From Patiria pectinifera (lineage: Eukaryota; Echinodermata; Asteroidea; Valvatida; Asterinidae), in the NCBI GenBank assembly GCA_029964075.1, contig CM057144.1:15027281-15091280 (forward strand): 64,000 bases of DNA. Direction: 5' to 3'. Position 1 is the first letter of the stretch. The number at the start of each line of letters is the position of its first letter. The notes beneath the pieces are model-generated. The model worked only from the letters and a program-made list of their open reading frames with translations. It was not told the origin of the DNA and ran no database searches. A program made the translations under genes and the position numbers. Shown piece after piece: positions 15,001 through 25,200 of the stretch.

Positions 15001-15505
15001 TGCAAAAAATTGTAAATTAAATTATTTTTTTGAAAAATATTTCTCCATAAATCTTTATATTTGCCCAAATCTCTTAAATAACCACTTTTTGAGTATGAAA
15101 GTATGTTTATTATGCCTCCTAGAGTGTTTCTGAGTTGTTTCCCAAAAAGTCGATTTTTGACCCAAATTTGCTAAAAATGTAAGGCTAACCCCTTGCATTT
15201 TTTTCAATTTTGGCCAAAAAAATGAAATTGCTTGAAACTTGCTAGAAAGATGCCTAAGGGCCCTTAGAACACGTTCCCAAAATTTCTGTTGCCAAATGTG
15301 CCACTCAAAGGAAATATGGCGTGCAAAAAATTGAAAATTATATTAATTTGTTTGAAAAATATTTCTCCATAAATCCTTTATACTTGCCAAATCTCTTCAA
15401 TAATCACTTTTTGAGTATGATAGTATGTTTATTATGCCTCCGAAAGCGTTTCTGAGTTGTTTCGGTCGATTTTTGATCCAAATTTGCAAAAAATGTAAGT
15501 CTTAC
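1..15505. repeat. Satellite array, ~320-bp monomer, about 48 copies, with higher-order structure
   Basis: Head-to-tail array of an AT-rich monomer. The word GTTGCCAAATGTGCC recurs at spacings of 318-323 bp (for example 1808 to 2131, 7578 less 6934 = 2 x 322, 11111 to 11434). Most monomers differ by a few substitutions or 1-3 bp indels. Variant monomers recur in the same order in several places, so multi-monomer blocks have been copied. Each monomer carries three symmetric elements: a hairpin of AAAAATGCAAGG and CCTTGCATTTTT around a 6-base loop, the 12-bp palindrome TTTTGGCCAAAA, and in many copies the palindrome CTAAGGGCCCTTAG. Copies from about 14820 rightward are more diverged and the last one decays near 15505; the left end lies outside the window. 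A centromeric or heterochromatic satellite is possible. No CENP-B-box-like 17-mer was noticed. Confidence 0.97.
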
Positions 15506-16972
15506 CCTTACAGGGGGTGTGTGCGACTGGACATCGGCGAAACACAATTACTTGGAAAGCCAAACTGCAAATACCAAATAAATTTTTGTTTTATAAGTAA
15601 TGCTTTATTGTGCTCATCGGATTTCCCAGGAGAGCGATTAACTGAGCTCCACGAATTTCTAAAAATGAAGGCCTGTAACCCTTAAAAAAAATTCAGCTCA
15701 TTCCAAAAGAAAGGTTTACATTACAAGTTAATATTGAGATCATAAAGCCCGGTTCATACTTTACCCGAAAGCAAGTGCAAAGCAAAATCCATGTCGTCAA
15801 CAATGGTGGACGAATTTCGCTTTCGCGTGAAGTATGAACCGGGCTTTAGTAGCATTTGTTAAGTTTTCATAAAAGGGACAGGTGTTTCACAACTGTGTCA
15901 ATGTATGTTTCATTGTCTCAAAATGTGAAGGTTGCTGTATGTAGTTATCAGCACAAAAAGCTGCTTTTAATACGAGTGCTTAGCAACTTATTAATTTGGA
16001 TTCTGTGTGCCTTTTCTCATAACTTATGTACTAAGAGAGATTTTCACTAAATGTTTCTTAGTATTATCTTTCATTTTAGATATTTTCACAATTTGAAGCA
16101 TCTCTCTATATAAGCCATTTTAAGGTCATGGAATATGCAAAATGAGAGCCACATTACAGAAAAAAAGTCTCAAAAAGTCTTTTGCATTCCGCTCAAAATA
16201 ATTGAGGAAATAGATGCATAGTGCTATTAGTTGCTGAAGAAAAAAACAAGCAAAAAGTTCCGAAAATAAAATGCAGATTATAAATGTCTTCAATAGTTTG
16301 TAGTTATTGATACTGAAATTAAGTATTATTTTGTAGTTATTTATATTACTAACTAATCATCTATCTATCATTAAATACTTGGCAAAAAATATAAAAAGAT
16401 GTCTTTTTGGTCTTATTCTGTTAAGCAAGCACCTTTGAAAACTGTGGAGGAACCTTTACTGCCTTCCAACTCTCTTGGCACATAGAGAAGTTCAAGGGAA
16501 TTCAAGACATCTTTTTCTCGCTTCTAAAACCAAAACGATCCAGGGGATAAACACCCAGAATTACAATTTCCGATCTTGGCAAGTTTTAGGATTTATCCAC
16601 AAAGATATTGCAATTTTACAACATGCAACTCGACTCAAAATGTTTTCCCCCCCCCCAAAAAAAAAAATTGTGAAAATTATGCAAATTTATCACGTAAAGT
16701 TACAGAAAGTATGCATAGCTGGGGGCCAAGTTCTCCTCAAATTTGAATCTTGTGTCACCAAATTACCTTTAACTTCCCCAATCTTTTCTCCATTAACTTT
16801 GTCTAAAAATCCACCAATTTGATTGTCCACCACTCTGAATGAAAGAAAATCCAGATGTTGGACTTAAAATAAATATGGTATAAAAGAAAGTGTCAGGTAC
16901 TTCATGAAGAGGAGAAACTGTGCAGAGTTTGGGACATTAAGTAACGGAACGACGACTACAAAAGCTTCCAAA
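15506..16972. other. Non-coding flank between satellite and helicase gene 3' end
   Basis: No supported coding region. It holds one small MITE (15743-15848) and a C-run followed by an A-run near 16648. Part of this stretch should be the 3' UTR of the minus-strand helicase. An AATAAA signal on the minus strand is visible at 15604-15609, which would imply a 3' UTR of about 1.4 kb. Nearer variants may be used instead; I cannot decide. Confidence 0.5.
15743..15848. mobile_element. Short MITE, AAAGCCCGGTTCATACT inverted repeats (copy 1)
   Basis: A 106-bp element bounded by TAAAGCCCGGTTCATACT and its reverse complement AGTATGAACCGGGCTTTA. The interior is short and GC-richer than the flanks, with a TTTCGCTTTCGCG-like segment also seen in copy 2 (25363-25536). 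There is no coding capacity. This copy looks like an internally deleted relative of copy 2. The TA at both ends may be part of the target duplication. Superfamily not assigned. Confidence 0.85.
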
Positions 16973-17833
16973 TCACGCCGTCAGACAAGCATCTATGTGC
17001 TTGTTCAACTGCGCTATCCACGTCCCTGTAGGGAATTCCTTGTTACAGACCGGGCATGTTAGTTTGCCCAGCAAGCCCTGCTTGGTGGTGGTTTCCAACA
17101 GCCTGTTTGCCGACTTCTGTTTCTTGGTGGCCGGTTGGCTCACTGCGTCGGCCGGGCGACCATTGGCGTCTTGCAAGGGGCGCTTGGTCCCGGGACAGTT
17201 TGATTGGACGGTTGACGAGTTGGAGACTTGCTGGACTGATCCACTGCCATCAACAGTGGGTAGTTCACCCACAGTGCTGTGTGGTGACGGAATAGCCAGA
17301 TCCTCAGGAACTTCCATTTTGACATCTTCAGGTTGCTCCCCCACGTTTCCAGTGGAATGGTCCATGATGCTTCCAGTACTTTCCTGCTTCAGTGTACAAT
17401 CTTTGAGTTGGTCCGTACCATTTGGAGTCCGAGGGGTTGCACTTGGATGATCTTCAACCACAACACAGCAGTCATCATTGCTGTCTTCATTTTTGGAACA
17501 TTCCAATGTTTGCTTATCCTGGCCCCTGAGGGAACACCTTGTACTTTTGGGCCTACCTCGTTTGGCTCCTCTCTGTTTCACCTTCCCTGCAGCACTAGTG
17601 GTATCGTCTTTTTTCTTGTCAGCTGAAGGTGAGGGAGATGAGCTCTTGGACTCTCCACTGTCAAATCGAGGGGTGGTTTTGAAGAAGGTGTTCAGGGTGA
17701 CTGGAGCAGTCATGGCTTTTTTGACAAGTTTTGGATTAACCGGTGATTCGGGTTCAACCACGGCAAGCTTGGGGGTATGGGAAAGGTCGACTGAGGTCAT
17801 TACAGCTCCATTTGCAGCATTCTGTCGTAGCTT
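16973..17833 (-). CDS. Helicase terminal exon: disordered tail with PIP-like, AT-hook, SIM-like, NLS and UBZ4 finger
   Basis: A single 861-nt exon encodes residues 1064-1349. Seen: [12 protein letters not shown] at about 1106-1117, resembling a PCNA-interacting box (hydrophobic-x-x-F-F followed by a basic residue) but with Pro where Gln is usual; KRGRPKST at about 1154-1161, an AT-hook core; [10 protein letters not shown] at about 1183-1192, a hydrophobic patch in acidic surroundings as in SUMO-interacting motifs; KRPLQ and KKQK at about 1280-1303, a bipartite NLS; and CPVC, 15 residues, HIDAC at 1323-1346, closely matching the Rad18-type UBZ4 pattern (C-x2-C, then N-x-H-x-D-x-C-L). UBZ4 usually has about 11 residues between the second Cys and the His, so the insertion is odd. 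Each motif is short and only the zinc finger is strong alone; their order is the argument. Confidence 0.85.
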   Translation of the reverse strand, partial: KLRQNAANGAVMTSVDLSHTPKLAVVEPESPVNPKLVKKAMTAPVTLNTFFKTTPRFDSGESKSSSPSPSADKKKDDTTSAAGKVKQRGAKRGRPKSTRCSLRGQDKQTLECSKNEDSNDDCCVVVEDHPSATPRTPNGTDQLKDCTLKQESTGSIMDHSTGNVGEQPEDVKMEVPEDLAIPSPHSTVGELPTVDGSGSVQQVSNSSTVQSNCPGTKRPLQDANGRPADAVSQPATKKQKSANRLLETTTKQGLLGKLTCPVCNKEFPTGTWIAQLNKHIDACLTA

Positions 17834-20800
17834 CTATAACAAAAAAAATATATAAATACTTGGGTGAGCAAATCAGTAATGACAGTAATTAAGATTTGAG
17901 GCTTTGTGTGGTGGAGATACTAAATAATGAAAGGTTTGCGGAAACACCATGTGCGAATAATTTCTCAACTAAGAGAATGGTTCTGAAAAGAACCAGAGGT
18001 ATAAACAATATGAATATGTTCCCTTGTCCTTACCGCCTGCAGTGCTTCAATGACTTTCTTTTCGCGTAACTCCTCCTCCGCAATCTCCACTAAGCATTCT
18101 GGGTAACGTATCCCGATGACTCGTTTCTCGTCGCTCAAAGCCACTCGCACCACTCGCATGCTATAGCTGGACTTGCTGCAACAAGACAAAACCAAGCCCT
18201 TAACATCAAAATAATATTATGTAACAGGAATCTTCGCCCACATGTGTTTTTTAGTTTCCACTTATGAATAATCCCGACAAAGAATTGCTGCAAACCCAAA
18301 ATGAGCTGTGGACAAAATCGTGTTTCGTGCTCAAAAGGTTGTGGATGGTTTTACACTGTTTACACAGAAAGTATAATATCAACTGAGTTGAAACTTCACT
18401 GGGTTAGGCTTTGAACGTTCTTCTTCAGGTTTTGAGTTGTGTTGGTTTTTATTCAAAACGAACAAAATGCATGAACAGCGAATGATCCTATATGCCTAAC
18501 CCTAACCCCTTAGTACTTCCTTAGGACTACCCTGCTAAATCCAACAGAGTCCAACCGGACTTTCCTGTTCAATCCACTAGGCCTCATTTTCAGTTGCATG
18601 CTGAATCCAACGGAGTCAAACAATGCGTTATAATGCGGTTCAGTTGCCTGCTGAATCCAACATTTTGCATGAGGAATGTACACAAGGGGTCAACTGCTCA
18701 ATCCAACAGGCTCCATCGGGTAGGTGACGTAGTTGGATCCTGTTGGATTCAGCAGCGTTGTGGAAACGGGTTGCACAATGTCATTTTATATTTTTTGCAA
18801 AGATGTTATATTATACATGTACGTTGCCACTAACCTCAGGTCTAGTTTCTGCGCATGTTTAGCAACAGTGGCTTCAAGTGTAGACAACAGAGTCACAATG
18901 CCTCCACACAACAGATCCATGCGATGCAGCCGCGAACCAACTACAAGAGATGAATAGTATACAAATATTGAGTGGCTCAGCGTGGAATAGGAGGAATATT
19001 ATCGCAAGGTAAAATCTGGACTTTTCCATTTCACGTGTCTCATTCAGAAGCGAATAAATTTTGCTACGCTAAAACTAGCAATTGAAAAAGATACATATTT
19101 TTAGATGAAGTAAAGGGGGAACGGAGTGCCCATCTCTCTTTCGTTAGCGATTGGGCCTGACTTGTATGCTGCTGTGGGGGGATCACCACACCTCCACAGC
19201 GAGTCTGTTACCTTCCCAGCATTGAATAATGCCGGTACCCATTTTAACACCTGGGTTGAGAGGATTAATTGTGGTAAAGCGCCTTACTCAAGGGCACAAC
19301 ACGCATGGCCACAGATAGTACATCTTCAACCCTGACAGTACCTGAATCTTTCAAGTTTGATTTCTTTGTTCACACACCCAAGGGGGATAGGATTACTAAT
19401 GCTGGACAGATTGTTGCATTTCTACTCACTCATGCAGGTGGCAGGGTTCTTGCAGTGAGATCCATGCATGCACTTATCTTTGGTGGCTTCATACTGCTCC
19501 TTCCAACCATCCTCTTCAATCAAAAAAAAAGTCACAGTGCTTTAGTAAAACTGGCCTCCCCAGGTGATCCATGAAGCATTCTATTTTCCTGAGGCGAAGC
19601 TGAAGAAAAATAGAATGCTCCATAGATCACCGAGGGAGGATAGTTTTACCACACCACGAGATAAAGCAGTCAATATTTGTTTTATAACACTTTTCTCACA
19701 GATTCTGCTTGTTTTAAGTGATAACTGATTAACTACCCCTTCCAGAAATGTTTGAACCCAGCTCTGTGGCGCCAGCGCACGCTTGGGACTAATACGCGCA
19801 ACGCGCACACCAATAATGCTTTTGCACACCATACCGAATCTCATCGTATAGTACTTTGGTTGCTACGGGTATAGTACTTTTCGCCGTGCACAGCAAGATA
19901 GCAACAATAGCGAATGCCATGTGACTTGCTCTCGGCCAATCAAGATACAGAATCTGTGGGTGAGGTGTTATAAAGAGAAATATACATCATACCTGCTTCC
20001 TCTTTGCTGATTGATTTGTATCTCATTGTGAGGTCAGCATAGTCCTCATCGTACGGGGAAACGCCAGTATTGGGCCTGTCAGACATCAGAAAAACAAGAG
20101 GCTAAAATTATAACACAAAAGATCATTACTCTGTTCTTCATGACAAAGTCTATGAAAATCGATGTCAATTTTTTTTTTTTTTTGGTATTTTGTTAGTGCT
20201 TGAAAGCATCTCGAAAGAAAAAACACAACTTAGGCCAAAAAAAGTCTTGGGTTTCTGGTACGGAGCTTGCCCCAAAAGTGGTGCGGCGACGCAGGTTTTT
20301 TTCGGTACTTTTTTTTCTTCAAATGTCGGCTGATACTGCAGATGATGCTTCGATCCCCTTAAAACTCTCAAAAATATCCTCCCAATCAAATGACAACGAT
20401 CTGTATGTCAGTTATATAATATGCTAAATGGAGACGTTTATGGTTAATGTAGCAATATTTAAACAGATTTTTGAATGACAAACAAAATATCCACCTTGCT
20501 ATTTTGAAGTGATGTGTGGAGTCTTCCTTCTGTGTTGCTAGGACGTACAGCTTCTTCCCAAACTGTTCTCGTTTGGAGCAGTAGAAGCCGTCACGCTTGC
20601 CGGTGAATCGCTCCGCTCTCTCCAAAGCTGCCTCCCAGCTCAGGCCACGGTCAACAGACAGGGACAGAAGTCTGGACGGAGAATTGCATCAAAACTTTCT
20701 TGATTCATTTTAACATCTCAATAGCACCGTGATATTACACTGTATATATCCCTCCATAAAACCACATTATTTGGGCAGTGCAGGGAATAACAGGCAGGGT

Positions 20801-22193
20801 GGTTGCAGGGTGGTGGGGGGGATACAGAGACTAAGGTCCACAGACTACAGTCCATTGTGACCTATCACCACGAAATGAGCTGAAAGTCGGAGATTGCCAT
20901 TGTGCAGTACAGTGGGGCAAAGCCAAAATTTGAAGGGGTGGTCGATTTTTTGTTTTCAGGTAAACCTCAATCTGTAAGTCCTGTGCTACCTTTCTCCAAT
21001 TTTTTTGTTCCGTCAAACATCTTTAAAACCTATTTCATCCTGTCTGTTATGAGTTGACTGTTCATTCACTGTAACACAACTGCAGGATTTTTAAATGATT
21101 CTCAAGAATCAGTTTTATAACTTCAAGTTAGTTGGTGGTCTGCATTTCCGTTATTAAACTCAGTACCCCTTAGTGTTGTATACCATTGGAAAGCCCCTTT
21201 TCGGCAGAATCCAGATATATGATTACCTCAATTCTTAAAAATTCCAACTTTAAGCTCAATTTGTGATGACAGGTCACAATTATGTCAAGTAAAACGCAAA
21301 TGAACTTTGACAAAAGCTATTCTTAAGATGGAACTTTTGCATTGAAATGTTGTAAATACATCTTGGGTTTTGCCCTTCAACAACATATTTTTTTATGAAC
21401 ACTGTTTACTCTGTTGTCCCGAGCAATTTTTGAGAAAAAAATTTTTTAGGATTTTTTTTTGCTGCTTAGCCTTCACACTTTTCTTTTCAAGGTGCCATCT
21501 GGGAGAGTCCAACCATTCCCACTTACTGTGTCGGTGTGCTTGTATTCGCTTCCTTGAAGACCGTCTTGGGTGGGCAAACCATCTCAACAGAGGATGCATT
21601 GATATCTACAAGACCTTCACTGTACCTACAATCACAGACATCATCAAAAATACGTAACTGCATCTCTTTGACAAGTGTTCAATGTAGTATTCACAAAAGA
21701 CAAACAAAGACGCTTTAATGAAAGTATAAGCTCTATAGGCTCTTAACTTCTGGCACAAACACCAAATATGTGCAGTATTCGTGTACAAACAATGTATTTA
21801 CCCAACTTCTTTAGTAAATGAAATCCTCTCCATTTTTAATTTACCTATTTTCAAGGAAAATGTCCCTTTACTCCCCATTTTAGAAAATGTTGGAAGTTTT
21901 CTGCACATGTATACAGGGTGGATGAAAAAAACCCGAAACCGAGATATTATTGCTAATTGGAACAGAAGTAGGGCACATGTGAATCAAAGGGAGATATCCT
22001 CTGTTAGGGTTGAATCTCCTCTTTAAAATGACACCCTGATCATGTCATTACATTCACGGTTGACTGAGCAGTGACCAATTTTATGAAAGGGTCTATTTAA
22101 CTAGTTTGACTGGAATTCTGTGGCCTCTCTGGACTCCCATATATTTGCACTAAGTTTAGTCGGGCACCATTGCAGTCATCAGCCGACATTTTG

Positions 22194-22226
<33 letters not shown>

Positions 22227-25200
22227 CCCACCCTTTTGGGGCAAGCTCCCACCAAACCTTTTTTTTTTTTTTTTTTGGCCTTAGAGGCTTGCGCCACTTT
22301 CAATTGTGGTTTTTGTGTCGTCATTTGTCACAGCGTGAAAGGCTATGGTTGCCAATCAAGGCAGGTGGGGGAAAAAAGAGATTTCACTATGAAAAGTGGC
22401 AAAGCCTCTAAATAAACCCTTTCATAAAACTGGTCGCTGCTCAGTCAACCGTGAATGTAAGGACATGATCAGGGTGTCATTTTAAAGAGGAGATTCAACC
22501 CTAACAGAGGATATCTCCCTTTGATTCACATGTGCCCTACTTCTGTTACAATTAGCAATAATATCTCGGTTTCGGTTTTTTTTAATCCACCCTGTATAAA
22601 TTTCAGTGTAGCAGCTTACCGGACAGACTATGTTAACTTATTTGGTAACACAACTATCTTTACACCTAGTACAAAGTGGTTTCCTCATTTTTCAGTCAAT
22701 TTAGTTATGATATCTCAAAGCGTTATGAGCTGTTTAATGACATTTTACTACTTGGAGCAAATTTCTCACTGCCACACACAAAAAATTAATTTAAAAAGAT
22801 TTTAAAAAGAAATTGACTTACTTTCCCTCCTTTTTCGCCATGGCGATAGCAGCTTGAAGGCACTCATAAAAATAGTTGAAAATCTGAAACCAAGCAGAAT
22901 GTCAAATGTCAAACATTTCAATGTCTCCCTCTGACTTGTGACTGTGATGGACCTGACAAACTCTAGACTTCCCTGCCACCTACCAAGTTCTGTCGTTCCA
23001 CACGGAGGCCCAGGATTCGATTCAGGAACCGGCTTACATCTGTGCTGTCTTTGTCGTTCACTCTGCGGCCGATGGAGGCGTAGGTCTCCATGACAGCCAT
23101 GATAGAGGTACACTCCTGTAGCTCAGCATTCAGCTCGCTGAAATCCATGTCTGGTTTGTCTGGTGAGATGGATGATAGTGCCACGCCTGCAGCCAACTCA
23201 TTCTGGAAAAAACAAGTAAAAATAGATGTAAGAAACCAAATACAAGATAAATGTAGGAGGTAATCTTAGTGTTGCACTCCTCATGACACTAAAGCGCAGT
23301 CATCAGAACAACTCTTCAGGAAGTTAATGAACCTACAAATTCTTAACAAAATAAGAATAACTGGTAGACTTTACTGCACCCGATTTCACGAAGCGCTATA
23401 ATGTGTGCGCTCTGACACAGACTAGTCTGGAAACAGCTTTTCTGGCCTTGCCTAGTCTTGTTTCTACCTCATCCCCTTTGGAAATATAAAGGGTGAGTCC
23501 AAAATACCGAGACCCAAATGTCTGGACCATTGTTTCAGTGAATTTCTGCATGTAGCACTTTTAAAATCTAGGATATGAAAGCCCAATTCATAAGCTTTCT
23601 TTTAGTACAAGAATCATTCAGATCACTCAAGTTACGGCATTTTAAACACAACCACCGTTTTAAAGTTCTGTCCACGGATAACACAAAAGGTGTGTGTTCT
23701 TTCAGCAAAACGAAAACAATTCACACACATCCTATGTGATTTGGTTTCATTTTACTTCTTGTGATCCGTAGACAGAACTTTAAAACAGTGGTTGTGTTTA
23801 ACATTCCGTAACTTGAAAAGTACATGAGTGATTGGAATGATTTTTATACTACAAGAAAGCTTATGAATTGGGCTTTCATATCCGATATATTGAAAGTGCT
23901 ACGTGCAAAACTTCTCTATGGGACTATAGTCCCGACATTTGGGTTTCGCTTTTTTTTGACTCGCCCTGTAGAGCTTGATGGTGCCATTTTGACATGCAGG
24001 TAGCCAATTCAAACACAGTAACCCACATCTGCCGTCATCGATACCAAAGTATCACTGAGCCCTCGAGTCTAGTGCACTGATCACGACGCCACAGTAAAGT
24101 ATGCTTCGTGCTAAACCGCTGGACAAATTTTGGAAAAGCATCCCATGTTTCCTCAAGGAAGTCTTGCTTGTTGTTTTGAGACACTTACATTACATATGGA
24201 CGTATACATGGTGCGCAGCGCGGAGCGTCCATAGGGCGTGTCAAAGTTGAACTGGGTCAGGTCAGCTCCTGTGGCTGCTCTTCTATCACCCTGGGTCAAT
24301 GCACCTTGAAGGGAAACCAGATGATTTGAATATTCATGAGCCAGTCACATTGAAGGGAAACCAGATGATTTGAATATTCATGAGCCAGTCACATTGAAGG
24401 GAAACCAGATGATTTGAATACTCATGAGCCAGTCACATTGAAGGGAAACCAGATGATTTGAATATTCACGAGCTAACTCCACTCCAGTCACATTGAAGGG
24501 AAACCAGATGATTTGAATATTCATGAGCAAACTCCACTCCAGTCACATTGAAGGGAAACCAGATGATTTGAATATTCATGAGCTAACTCCACTCCAGTCA
24601 CAACATTCATTGACTCATTACACACCGCAAGAGTGGGTTGAAAATTAGCTATTAAAGAATTTGTCATTTTATTATGCGTACCGGTAGTAGCCAAATTTGT
24701 TAATCTACAAAAGCTAAACTCACCTAATGTCTGGAGCCTGCGTGCTACGGACGCCGCAAATCGCCTCTCGCCGCCAAGGTTTGTCGTGAGAAGTTTGTAC
24801 AGTGGGCCACTGGCAACAAAAACAATAATACAATTGTTTTGGGAAACTGACCGCTAATTTGACTTGTGACTGACTTGTGATTTGACATGTGATTTGACAT
24901 GATTTTGTGATTTGACATGATTTTGTGATTTGACTTGTGACTGACTGGTAATTTGACTTGTCATATGACTTGTGACTGACTTGTGATTTGACTCGCGATT
25001 TGACATGATTTTGTGATTTGATTTTTGACTGACTGGTAATTTGACTTGTGACTGACTTGTGATTTGACTTGCCTTTTGACTTATGATTTTGTGATTTGAC
25101 TTGTGACTGACTGGTAATTTGACCTGTGATTTGATTTGTGATTGGCATGACTACAGCTCTGTTACCTGGTCTGGTTGGATCTGTGAGATCGTCCCATTTG

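Noticed and set aside
1-15505. CRISPR-like or rDNA spacer reading of the tandem array
   Set aside because: There are no spacers between repeats and no rRNA sequence; it is a continuous satellite in an animal genome.
16995-17855. Several plus-strand frames opposite the last helicase exon
   Set aside because: Antisense shadows. The minus-strand frame has splice-consistent phase, a zinc finger and a natural stop.
18496-18512. Telomere-like CCTAACCCTAACCCC
   Set aside because: Only two TTAGGG units inside an intron; expected by chance or from microsatellite seeding.
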